DNA from: Gracilaria gracilis
Lineage: Eukaryota > Rhodophyta > Florideophyceae > Gracilariales > Gracilariaceae
NCBI GenBank assembly: GCA_030374805.1
Contig: JARGSG010000221.1
Coordinates: forward strand, 1 to 64,000
Direction: 5' to 3'
Length of the DNA: 64,000 nucleotides
In this document: positions 34,322 to 44,600 of the stretch, in pieces
Position numbering within the stretch: position 1 is the stretch's first letter
How the letters are laid out: each line of letters starts with the position of its first letter
The notes under the pieces: generated by a model
The model's database searches: none
Told to the model about the DNA's origin: nothing
Seen by the model: the letters and a program-made list of their open reading frames with translations, nothing else
Position numbers and translations under genes: made by a program

Positions 34322-36091
34322 ATGACCGCCTCCCCACACCACGCCCACTACACCAACGAGCCCCCGCCGCCCGCCGTGTCGCTCTCTAATACCCACATCG
34401 AGCTCCTGATATCCACGTACAACGACGTCTTCAGCAGCCTTCGCACCAACTCCTATGCGCTCGCTTGGATCTTGCGCGCAGCCTTCGACACCGGCTATAC
34501 CTCGGAAGACCGCCGCCCTGACCTCAACCTTTCTCGCGGTTATAGCCTGTTGTACGTCTGTGCCCGCCCGTCGTGCGCATCTCACTTGTCCGAGACCATC
34601 CTGCAGCGCACAAACACCCTGCTCTTACCCACGCAAAGTCGCGGCCAGTTTGTGCTCGGATTGTTCTTCGACCACGTTCAGAACGCCTCGTCTCCCCCTA
34701 CCACCCATATCGGTCGCTACACTTATTCTTCCGTGCCCGGTGAATTATTCAAGTGCACTCGCGTTGAAGGTACCAGCCCTTCGAATCCCAGCGTCATCAT
34801 CTCGCGTTTGATTCTCGTAAACCGTACTATCTTCATACTCGACACCGTGCTTGTTTCTTTTCGCTACCCGACCTTCACCGCAGTCCCGGAAAACATCTTA
34901 TTGTATTCGCGCCGATTTTCTTTTCATAAGCTCTCTACCCCTCTTCCGCCCCCACAGACCCCCGATGGCTCGTTCTTGGGTCTAGCCGACTTTGGCGTGT
35001 ACGATTCGCTTTCGCTACCGTGTCCCATTCCGCCTGGCATGCGACAGGTTGACTCTTCGCATGCGATTCGCACTGTCCCTGCTCACACTTCCGTGTGTCA
35101 AGCACCTCGCTCCATGATCGTTGGCATTCTTCAGGATCACCTCGACCGATTACGAGCCTCATACTTGCAGCTGGTTGCCGCAGATGCCCGTTTATCCCTG
35201 CCGATGAGAACAGTGGATCCTTTCGTCCCGCCCAGAACGAACGATGTGCCTCAACGACGCACCATGTCCCCGCAACCTCACCAAGCTTCGTTCGCCTCTC
35301 AATCATCCCAACCGAATCAACTTACGCAGCAGTTCTCGTTTCCTGCTCAACTAATGCCGGGTACCGATGATACCATCCACCACGCCGAAGGCAATGCTCG
35401 CCACTTCGCTGATTGCCGCATGGAAGCCCCTCGTGTCCCATCGGACATACCGGTCTCTTCACCGCGTTTGCACGTGCCTCAGCGGCTGCTACCGAACAAC
35501 ACGATGCACGAAAGCTCAGCGTTCCCCGCTCGAGAAATCGCCCCAAGCATCGCTCAGGTCAACCCCCAACTTTTGCCAAGCAGTGATCCAGATCTATGCT
35601 CAACTGTGTCTGGGAGAGAATCTGTTCACCGCGCTCGTCGTGGTTCTCAGAGAATCCTGCTTGGCAATGGGGCAGATATGACTCCAACTGTACGCGTTAA
35701 TGAAGTTGCCGCCGGTATGCCGCGTATGTCTTCACGCGTGCTGCCGGCCAATAGTGCTAACACTAGTTCTAGCATAATCTTCCAAGAAGCCACGGATAAT
35801 ACGGCAACTATCGTAAACAAACCGCCAAAAGAGCAGCCAGTGCCTCCGTTTAAGAAGACCTTGCCTGCTCCAACAAAGAGCGAAATCGTTATTCGTAATC
35901 GTATCTCAGCGCAGCGAAGTAATGAGAAGCGCAGACGGAGAATTGAGAACACGAAAATGGAACTGGCGTATCTGAAAGCTTATTTGCCATCTTTGGAACA
36001 ACGGAAAGGATGCCTGATAGAGGAGAACCAGTCCCTCAAGTTGCGCTTCATCCAACGGTATCGAGAGGCCGATATCGAATCCTTCTTTTAG
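34322..36091 (+). CDS. Atypical bZIP-like transcription factor
   Basis: This is a 589-residue single-exon protein. Residues 1-260 form a folded-looking N-terminal domain I do not recognise; 270-510 are Pro/Ser/Gln-rich and probably disordered. The C-terminus carries a bZIP-like segment: a basic region RNRISAQRSNEKRRRR beginning near residue 525, then a zipper with hydrophobic residues at heptad spacing (LAYLKAYLPSL, CLIEENQSLKL). In standard bZIP proteins Asn is followed eight positions later by an invariant Arg. Here Asn526 is followed by Asn534, so the N-x7-R signature is N-x7-N. The zipper also holds a Pro. DNA binding may differ from canonical bZIP or be weak. A pyrimidine tract precedes the start. 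Confidence 0.75.
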   Translation: MTASPHHAHYTNEPPPPAVSLSNTHIELLISTYNDVFSSLRTNSYALAWILRAAFDTGYTSEDRRPDLNLSRGYSLLYVCARPSCASHLSETILQRTNTLLLPTQSRGQFVLGLFFDHVQNASSPPTTHIGRYTYSSVPGELFKCTRVEGTSPSNPSVIISRLILVNRTIFILDTVLVSFRYPTFTAVPENILLYSRRFSFHKLSTPLPPPQTPDGSFLGLADFGVYDSLSLPCPIPPGMRQVDSSHAIRTVPAHTSVCQAPRSMIVGILQDHLDRLRASYLQLVAADARLSLPMRTVDPFVPPRTNDVPQRRTMSPQPHQASFASQSSQPNQLTQQFSFPAQLMPGTDDTIHHAEGNARHFADCRMEAPRVPSDIPVSSPRLHVPQRLLPNNTMHESSAFPAREIAPSIAQVNPQLLPSSDPDLCSTVSGRESVHRARRGSQRILLGNGADMTPTVRVNEVAAGMPRMSSRVLPANSANTSSSIIFQEATDNTATIVNKPPKEQPVPPFKKTLPAPTKSEIVIRNRISAQRSNEKRRRRIENTKMELAYLKAYLPSLEQRKGCLIEENQSLKLRFIQRYREADIESFF

Positions 36092-36737
36092 CTTCATTTC
36101 GCAGGTGGAATATCAATGCTAGTACAACAAGGTCAGGCATCTTGTCGATTTGCCGTGGCGGCTGAAGTCCCCAGGCATATAGTGGGTGATATCTGGCACG
36201 AATAGGTAACATACCACCAACATGTACTGTACCTTCGTATAACTTCAGCCGCATTCCCGAATTGTCCATTGGGGCAAAGATTCGCGGGGAACATAATGCG
36301 CTAGGATACAATGACTTTCATTCAATGTAGCTAACAAAAGGCTAGAAGAACTGTGCCCAATGAGCCCCATTCCAGATTTAGAAAATGAGCTACTTATAAC
36401 GGTGACGTAGCCGAAGCTCGAAGGAACAATGCGGATACCGACAAGGTGTACGTGTACGAATTACGAATAGACTAGTTTGTATCGACAGAGTAAAGTTACA
36501 GATAAACCAGAGATTGCTATGTCTACCCTTGGGTGTATCTACCAAGGCTAAAATGTTTCAGATTTGACTCGGAAAGCCGCTCGTGGTAGACATGCGCCGC
36601 GCACACTCTTCGTGACGCCCACAGCCACACGTTCAACTCTGTAAAGGTGGCTGTTCAAACCGTGTTGGCTTCCATGTTCGCCGACTCCCTCTTCGACTCG
36701 GGCATAGCTAGTTTCCCCATTAAGCACGAGAAACAAA
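36092..36737. other. Intergenic stretch
   Basis: About 650 bases with no supported gene; presumed 3' end of the bZIP gene and promoter of the next gene. Confidence 0.45.
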
Positions 36738-37757
36738 ATGGCCTTGGCTTTCAACACCTCTACTCTAATCCTCGGTACGAAAAACTGCCGGTTTCAGAAC
36801 TCGTGGGCTTCTTGCAAGACCTATCATGTGAGAACATACTCTTCGAAGCACTCTCGCGTCACATTCCCGCACATGAAACAGAGTGGAATAGAAACGTCAG
36901 TTCTCGGAGCTTCTGAAGGAGGACAGAAACGTCCTGCTTCTCCTCAGAAGTCGTTCGGTTTTGATGACGAAGGTCTAAAAGCGGCGACGGACGGAGAATG
37001 GTTTGGTTTCGAGGCTACATTCAATTCAGACGGAACTTTGCTTTCAATTCCAGACCGTTACGTTCCTGACGAGTTTCGTGAGTGGGGGGTTGCACCGAAT
37101 GGATTTGATACAGTTACCAGCTCCAGGGTCACCGAAGGCACCCTTTATTTGAAACGCACGAGAGCGTTGCCAAGCGTCGGTTGCGAAGCAGATGCAGTAA
37201 TACCGGAGGTTTCAGTTCTGAAGTTGGAAGGGTCAGGGAACGGAGGGTTCTCGGATGGATGTTTAAGTTGTGGGCCTGTAAAACTTGGTAAATCTCCCCT
37301 GTGCACTATTCTTGCAAATGGTAAGCATCGAGTGCAGCTGAGTTTCCGCCTAACTGAGAACTTTGGAGACGTCACCGTTTTCAGTGAAAGTTGGGGCGGT
37401 GAATTTTGCGATGGGCAGGTTTTGCCGGGTTGCGGAGGTGGGGATCGATTCGCCGAAGGACCCAAGATGGATGTTGCCAGCTTATTTGGATCTTGGGAAT
37501 ATGAAGCAGAGGAAGTAGTCTTTTCGGAAGGTTCCACTATTCGACAAACGAGGGGAGTATTGAGTAGGGAAAGTATGGAAGGGGAACTCTTGACGCTTCC
37601 CAAAGGACTATTGCTGCGTTTACTGCGGGAGGGAAATTCAGTGCTTGTCGAAGCGGGATGGCTCTCTGGTGATACTCGCATTGTACTCGAGAGGCATTAT
37701 GAAGAAGGCAATTTGATCAGAATCAAGAAGAGCGTTGAACGTCGCATAGAGGTTTAG
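36738..37757 (+). CDS. Conserved plastid-type protein of unknown function
   Basis: This is a 339-residue single-exon protein starting at ATG 36738. The first 60 residues look like a transit peptide (Ser/Thr/Lys-rich with few acids). The mature part begins GEWFGFEATFNSDG and contains PDRYVPDEFREW and PSVGCEADA. From memory, these resemble a land-plant chloroplast protein family with motifs like GEWDGY, PEAYREW and PTVGCEADA, which has no known function. A second beta-rich repeat near residues 245-335 (SWEYEAEEVVFSEG) suggests a two-domain, lipocalin-like build. The 3' end overlaps the end of the AlkB-like gene on the other strand by 35 bases. Confidence 0.65.
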   Translation: MALAFNTSTLILGTKNCRFQNSWASCKTYHVRTYSSKHSRVTFPHMKQSGIETSVLGASEGGQKRPASPQKSFGFDDEGLKAATDGEWFGFEATFNSDGTLLSIPDRYVPDEFREWGVAPNGFDTVTSSRVTEGTLYLKRTRALPSVGCEADAVIPEVSVLKLEGSGNGGFSDGCLSCGPVKLGKSPLCTILANGKHRVQLSFRLTENFGDVTVFSESWGGEFCDGQVLPGCGGGDRFAEGPKMDVASLFGSWEYEAEEVVFSEGSTIRQTRGVLSRESMEGELLTLPKGLLLRLLREGNSVLVEAGWLSGDTRIVLERHYEEGNLIRIKKSVERRIEV

Positions 37758-39014
37758 TGGCTTGGTCAGTCTTGGGCGACGGTCGCATCATATCTTCATC
37801 TGCCCATTTGGATTTGTATGTATTCAACACTGGATCCACGACAGCACGCCATAATGGCGGAATCAATAACATCGGTGCCAACGTTAGGTAGCCATGCGGA
37901 AGTCGAGGACTTCCTTCCGTGTTCTGCAGGCTTTGGTATCGCCTTGATGAATCTATTAGTTCGATAAGGAGGGAGGGAGACAGAAAAAAAGAAGTCAGTT
38001 TCTATGTTTGCATGTATGAGAAGCCGTACCCAGATCTTGGAACTTACGAAGATGATGGTCGGGATGCAACTGGAGCTTGAACATAACGAAATTAGAAATT
38101 CGCAAAGGCGCATCCCAACTATGTCGCGGACCCATCGTTTCAAACTCTCCGTCCTGTTTCAATCGTCTCATCAGCCCATAATGTTCGATGGCATTCACCT
38201 GCTCCAGAAGCACAACAGCAAACAGCGCTTGAAACAACAGTACTGCGATTCCTTTGACACCATAAACAACCCCGAACGCGAAGATAAACAATGCCTGACC
38301 TGCTAGGAACTGCAACATTTGATTATGGAACGAACAGACCTTGAAGCCCAGACGCCGTACTCTAGAGCTCTCTATTCGCCATGCAGATAAGTATCCCTTG
38401 ACAACAGTCCTTGGTAAGAACTGGTAGAAAGACTCCCCATAACGCATTGTAGCCGGGTCCATGGGCGTTGCTGCACGAAAATGATGTCCTTTCTCATGCT
38501 CTATGGTGAAGTGTCCGTACTGAACTGCCATCAATAGAAGCGTAGCGAGAAAACGTTCAAATCTGTTGCGACGGTGTAGAAGCTCGTGGGAAACATTGAT
38601 ACTCTCCGCAGCGATAAGACTAACAGCCGAAAGCAGGCCGAAAAGCTGCAAGGGGTGCAACCGTACGGCGTTGACGTGGTGCGCTGCCCAGATTAATATT
38701 GCAAAGTATGTTGGGCACCATAGGTGGACAGCCACCAAGAATATTGGTCTTTGATCCAGCTGCTTTCGTTGAATCGGTGTTAGTTGCGCATCTGGAGTGA
38801 GCAAGATGATATGATCAAGACAAGGAACGATAACCCAGACGACAAGTGCAGGTATGAGAGCATGCCATGGTGAAGAAGAGTTCTGCGTGACTAGAGTGAG
38901 AAAGGGAATAAGGTATGGAAAGAAGAACGGATAGGCGTGAATTGAAGAAGTCTGTGCACCCTTGACTTGTTCGCGTGCAGTGGAAGGCAGGTCAAAGGGT
39001 TGTTGTGCGGACAT
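37723..39014 (-). CDS. AlkB-like integral-membrane di-iron alkane/fatty-acid hydroxylase
   Basis: Members of this family hydroxylate alkane or fatty-acyl chains in membranes with a di-iron centre and a rubredoxin or ferredoxin partner. Two exons on the minus strand, 39014-38048 and 37952-37723, give 398 residues. The 95-nt intron starts GTAAGT and ends after a long pyrimidine tract and TAG. All four histidine motifs are present: HELLHR (143-148), EHEKGHH (172-178), NAIEHYG (about 275), and LHPDHHLHSSRRYQSL, which only becomes complete through the splice and so supports it. Several membrane segments are visible. In a eukaryotic alga the closest role is uncertain: alkane oxidation, fatty-acid hydroxylation or xylene-monooxygenase-like activity. 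It is transcribed convergently with the preceding gene. Confidence 0.85.
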
Positions 39015-39074
39015 TGGCGAGGTTGATGAAACGGCGTCAAATAAGGTGTCAGAAGCGTATATTGTTACCCTGTA

Positions 39075-39290
39075 CTTGACATGTCAAGCATATCATATGA
39101 TATCATACGAATAACTTGACCGCTCTTGAATGGGTTTGCGGGGGTTGAGGTGGTTGTGTTGCCATTCGAGTGAGGACATCGGGGCACGAGAAACAAAATT
39201 AGGCCCTGAGCCGCAGGCGAGGGACCAATTTTTCTTTCGAGTGACACGATGGCGTCACTCGAATGGCAACATAACAAGTTATGATGCATA
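39075..39290. repeat. Foldback region with nested inverted repeats
   Basis: Several perfect inverted repeats are packed here: CTTGACATGTCAAG at about 39075; a 16-bp pair at 39158-39173 and 39255-39270; an inner pair CGAGTGAC/GTCACTCG; and an outer pair ATAACTTG (39111) with CAAGTTAT (39275). It could be a MITE-like insertion or a hairpin at the AlkB promoter. Confidence 0.6.
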
Positions 39291-39519
39291 ACCGGTTATC
39301 ACACAGATGGCACACGTGGCCAGCGCGTCCAACGTTGCGCATGTACTGCCAGCATGCTTGTTTTTGGCGACTGGGGATGGGGGTTTGAGCAGATGGCGAG
39401 GCGAGTGGTGTTTACCCTGACATCACTCTACCTGACGTGGCTATCTTGCGAAATCTTGAGGACCACACTGTGGTGCTTAATTTGCATTGCTTTCAATGGG
39501 CCAACACATACTATATTTC

Positions 39520-39828
39520 TGGGGAAGCGGTGTCCATGTTTGTTAGACAAGGTGTTGCGCGCGGGGCAAGAAGTAGGGCCGAAGGCGGGCACAGGCTGCC
39601 AGGAAAACTCTCTGAGGTTCCTTCCTCGTCTCTGGCGCCTTCTCGGGGCTCGCTAGGACAGCGAGCCCCTGTTTATTGTAGGCCCCCTCCCGGACGCGCC
39701 TCCAACCCCGAGGTGCGCCGGGAGGTGAAAGTGATAGGACGCTCGTGGCGTCCTATCGCAGTGTAGTTAGTGACGGCTAAGGAATGAGGCCGCTGGAGCG
39801 GACCGGAACCGTGTCACAGCTGTCCACA
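39520..39828 (-). repeat. 3' LTR of the copia element
   Basis: 309 bp, about 98.7% identical to 56114-56422, with TGTGGA and TCCCCA ends in the element's sense. Confidence 0.9.
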
Positions 39829-39840
39829 CCCCCGCCGTTT
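39829..39840 (-). promoter_or_regulatory. Polypurine tract of the copia element
   Basis: Minus-strand AAACGGCGGGGG abuts the 3' LTR, the expected position. Confidence 0.6.
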
Positions 39841-40119
39841 CCGTTCATCCTCCAGCAAACGGAAATAAATTTGAAAAGAAGAAACACACGTGTAATTATG
39901 CGCCTGCGGCTGGGATGCAGTTGATAGATTGCTTGTCCGTCGCGCTCCACCCACTGACCTTCTCCGACCTCCACTCTCACGCTCATCGTCGTGGAGGACG
40001 GCTCTTTGATCTGTAGGTTTATTGTGGCTACCTCCGCGGCGGCAGAAAGTGTTGCATCGCTGACGGGTTCGCCAAGTCTATCGACTGGTTGTGGCTCCGA
40101 GATCTTCAACTACTGGAAG

Positions 40120-40173
40120 GTAAGTAACTCCACGACTACACCACTTCTGATATTGTTTTTCTTTCCGTTACAG
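40120..40173 (+). other. Predicted intron upstream of the copia antisense ORF
   Basis: On the plus strand, a GTAAGT donor is followed by a T-rich tract and a TTACAG acceptor, 54 nt in all. This is on the strand opposite to the element's own transcript. It ends one base before the first ATG of the antisense ORF. Confidence 0.55.
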
Positions 40174-40174
40174 A

Positions 40175-41573
40175 ATGCTGATCATCAAATCAAGGGCTGT
40201 CAGGATTACGTCCAACAGCCGAAGCTCAAGAAGTGAAGTGGTTTTAGCGAAGAATTTCCGCGGCAGGTACGCCATGAAGAAGCGGACAACTAAGCATAGC
40301 ACTCGTGCGAATAAAAGCAACGAAGTTACCAACTCCGTCATCGTTAAGTCGCGCATACGTCAAGCTCATCGCAAGCACGTGCGCAGCGCCGTCTTTCCCT
40401 TCAAGCAGCGTGCAGATCAGTCTGCGATATCCCTTGAGGATACCGAGAAGTGGACCATGAATAACATCGCCACAATAACGCGCGTGGATGAGGGCGGCTT
40501 GGAGTGTTACACTTTCGAGCACTGCGACGGTGACCACATCACCGGATTCGCCATTGACATCGACCGCATTGCTGGGCGGCGTGTCAGAAAGTGGTGCCAA
40601 GCGCGGCCCAAGGTGCCTCTAGATCATGCGACCGCCGAGAGGTATGGTCTTTACAACCTTGGCGAGGGCTCTTCCGAAGAGTGGACCATCGACGCAGTCA
40701 TGTTCGTGGCGGAGGACCAGACCATGCCGGCCGAGGTTGGCGTCCGTCGTCTTGAAGGCGGGCGTTATTACGCGCACAACAACGATGAGGCGTTTTGCGG
40801 CTGGTGCCGTATCGAGTTTGGTTCTCTCGGCGGGCCGGCTTTGACCAATGCTCTCACTCATCTCGGAGTGTGGAGGGGCGGAGTCCCGTACCGAAAGGAA
40901 TTGGACCGTGTCACTGGATCCATGAAGGTCGTTGCCATTGATGACGACAGGGTCCTGGACGCTCTGGATGCTCATTGCATGAGTCACCCTGGCGTGCCCG
41001 TTCGCGTTTCAAATCCGGGCAACCGTGGTATAACTGAGAAAACCAAGCGGTTTGAGCTTCATGGCGCTCGCATGCTGGTTGCTAAAACGGCAAACCTGTG
41101 CCTTCAAAACTCGGTCGCGAATGCAATCGCTCGTGTTGTTGGAGAGGACTATGCGAGGGAGAAGATGTATTCAGAAGTTTGCAGATGCAGCTGGATGGGC
41201 TATGGTCCATGCCGACAAGGTGGAGTTGGGGCGAGTGCACTTCGATTATCACAAGTATGGGGGGTACATCAAGTATCTCCTCATGCAGGAGGAAGGCGTC
41301 TACCTTGTCCGCTTGAGAGCCAGGAACGTAGATCATGTGATCTGCATTGACTGTGAGGAGGGAGAAGTGCTTGATTCCGTTGAGCGTTACCCTTTGAAGC
41401 TGTGTGAGTTCGTTATCAGGTGCTGCGCTGGGGATCCTGCTTTGTTCGATCGTATTCTGGAGGTCCGACACGTGCGCACTGTGCAGCGTCGTGAAGGGAG
41501 TGAGAAGAATAAGAACAAGAGCGGGGCCGCGAAGCGTGCTAGGCGGAAGGCAAGGGCAAGTAAGGGCAAGTAG
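40175..41573 (+). CDS. Antisense ORF of the copia element with cysteine-peptidase-like C-terminus
   Basis: The frame runs opposite to copia, between pol and the 3' LTR. Residues 1-75 are basic and possibly nuclear-directed. The middle (near LECYTFEHCDGDHITGF) is not recognised. Cys309 sits in CLQNSVANAI, like a papain-fold active-site helix. The frame from 40175 ends at 41350, but another from about 41170 carries a logical continuation to 41573. It contains DHVICIDCEEGEVLDS, where His (41334) and downstream Asp fit the strand carrying catalytic His-Asp in papain-like folds. A basic Lys/Arg tail ends it. I infer one small indel between 41150 and 41200. Peptidase activity is a hypothesis. Confidence 0.6.
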
Positions 41574-41610
41574 AGGAAGAGTAGTAAGATAAACAACAAG
41601 TAATGCTTGC

Positions 41611-44600
41611 TTAGGATTGTGTGATTGAATCTTGTAACTCTTTGGGTAGCTGCCCCTCGACCATTATAGTATTCAAGCCCTTAAACATGTGAGGGTTGAT
41701 CTTCGTAAGGGCGTCAGCCGGGTTCCTGTGTCCCGGTATCCACTCTAGAGAGTTGATCTCCCGGGCTTCAAAGGAGTCACGGAGACGCGCTACTGTGGGG
41801 CGGAGACGAAAGTCCTTCTGTTCTTGTAGTGTAGATATTGTGCTGTAGAGCCCAAACGAGTCTACTAACATCTTAAGGTTTGGTCTCGGACCCTGGCCCT
41901 GAGGATGTATAAGGTACGGCACCGTTTCAGCCAGATGGATGGCTCGGTCTGCCGTGTGGGCTGCGGCAAGGATTTCCGCTCCAGCAGAGGAGAATGAAAC
42001 TCGGTTCTGCTTGGAGCTGTGCCAGTCGAGTACATGGAACACATGGCGATCTCGTGAGCCGAATGAAAATCCGCACAGGAACCCTGTCTGTCCGTAGGAA
42101 GTGTTGCCTGATGCGGCATCGCTGAATGCCATCACTCCCGCTTTGAAGTGGCTGGCTGACACGGGCTCAGCAGGGGCTCTGTAGAACAGAGTTGGCGACA
42201 GCGACTTTAGGTGGAGCAAAGCTTGGTTGAGTTGTCTTATGTGAGAGACGATGAGGTGGGAGACGTTCTGTTGCAGCTTGCTCGCCACCAAGGAGGCTTG
42301 TGGGAGAATGCCGTGACCTAGGAAGTTTAACTTCCCGGTCAGTGCTTGGAACCGACGTAGCTCTTCTAGTGTGCACTCACTGTCGTGTTCTTTTTTGCGC
42401 TCATGACTGAGCTCAATTGGCTCGACGGTCGAGAGAAACTCCTCCATACTCAAGGAGACGCTGTAATCTGAATGTTGTTTGACAAATAAGCGGTTGAAGA
42501 CAATGTCCTGTCCTTGGTTAAATCGGCCCACATCGAACTTGGAAGAGATTTGCCGCCGAAAACGCTCCATGCGTTCGGGTTTTCCGGCAAATATCATGTC
42601 GTCGACGACTTTGGCTAGTGCCAACACGAGTTCGTCGCCTTCCCACATCAGGAAGAGTTGTGGGATTCCAGGAACGTCGACAAAGCCTAAGTCGAGAAGC
42701 CATTCCTCCACGCAGAGTTGCCATAGCCGTCCGGACTCTACAAGTTCATAGGCTGGAGCGAGTAGCTTCCAGACTTCGTCGGTGTAAGTGCTCCACCCAC
42801 GTGGGGGGCGCATGTATATGTCTCGCTTCAACTCTCCGGCTTGGAGGTAAGCCGACTTTACGTCCAGGGAGGCGATAGGGAAGTGGAACAAAGAGGATAG
42901 GGAGAGGAGCGTGCGGATTGTGGAAAACTGCGCCGTCGAGGAATCGGAGCGAAGGTCGTCCTTCTCGCGATCCCTATTCCCATGAGGGACTAGGCGGCAC
43001 TTTAGCTTCATGGTCTTCCCTTCACCGTCGTGTTTTACGACGAAGAAGTGGTGAGAGGAGATGAGGTTGGCATCTCTAGGAATGGACCGAATGGATACCG
43101 CACGATACGCTCCCTTCTCCTTGTAATTTCGCTTCTCCTTGGCAATAGATTCATCAAGTAGCCACCTCGGCGCCCCTTGGAGCTTGTGTTCCGTGAGTGG
43201 GTCGTTGCCAAACTTCTCATGAAGCTGCTTCAAGATGATTTGCTTGGTGGAGGTTAGGGATGCTTTTGGAGGAAGAGCAGTTGAGGATGAAGCGAGTTCG
43301 CCAATGTCCTTCGACGGTATGTTGAAAGGACGAATGGCGGTTGCCCCGGCTAGATACGCGGAGCTCAAGGGGTGGTCATCCCACTCTGCAAAAGCAGTGT
43401 GCATCTCTTGGTCATCTTCAAGTATTGGTGGCTCCTCTGTTATCTGAACGAGCGGGTTTGTTGAGAGTTCCGGCTGTTCCTGCTGTGGGACCACTTCAGG
43501 GTCGGGCGAAGGTTGAGGAAATTCGGTGTACCCAAGTTCTATGCGCTCGAGTTCTTCGAGCAGCTTAGACTTGGGTCGTAGGCGAAGGTCTTCGTACGCA
43601 ACAGTGTACGAGAAACCGCGGAGGTCTTCTGTCGCCGAGACGATTACGAAGTGTTCATAGACCTCCTTGACAAACCCTGGATACCACTGTCCCCTCCTTG
43701 CGTTTTTCACAAAGTAGTAGACTGGTGTCTTGGGGACGAGCAGTGTCCTGTCGAAGTGCTTGACGTCTTTTGTGCGGAGGAACGTATGCAGAGCTTGGCG
43801 AGATGCTTTCTCGTGATAGGCATCGGCGAGGTCCTTTGTAAGCCTAGCCTTGGGCAGGCCCTGGAGCGCCGGCCTATACCCTCGAGCAAGCTCGAAACTG
43901 GATACGAACCTCGAGCCTAGCAAGATGTTCTTGAGGAAAGCGGCTCTAGCGACCAGTTCTTGGTCGGAGGGGCACTGTTGCCATCTAGGAGCCGTGAATT
44001 GCCTGTCTTTAACGAGGCGTTGGATCAGATATCTGATGGCTTCGTTGGAAGACTCAACGATTCCTAGTTTGTTGTGCCGACGGGCTGGCCTAGGGGAGAA
44101 CGTAATGCCATGAGAGGCGCACATTGCCCTGAACTCTTGGCAATCGAATTCTGGATCGCCCGAGAGTTCGGTGGGCGCCCCATGAGATGAGATCCAATGG
44201 ATCACAAAGCTTTCCGCAGCTTTTTTCATGTTCCTCGAGAGGCATAGCCATGCGACTGAGAAACCTGAGGCTGCATCCTTCATGTGAAGGATTGGGAGGT
44301 TGCCGAGCTCGGCTACAAACATGAAGTCCACTTGGACGTGCTCATTGAATTCTTTCAAGATACGGGAGAAGGAGACCTTCCTGGACGCTAACGGGCGCCC
44401 AGTGCTCGCACATGTCGTACATGAGTCATAGGCCGATTGTAGCAAGGCTTCGAGCGTCCTTGTGAGGACTCCCGTCCGTTGGCAGATCCTCTTCATGTCC
44501 TTCGGACGTAGGTGAGTGTAGAGATGAAAGCGCTTAGCGAAGCGCTCTTCATTCTCTATCGTCGTTCCCTTTAGAGCAAGGTTCTTCGCGAAGAAGGACT

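Noticed and set aside
37995-39014. AlkB-like gene as one 339-codon exon
   Set aside because: The last residues after DHHL lose the family pattern; splicing from GTAAGT at 38047 to 37952 restores the RRYQSL ending and an intact frame.
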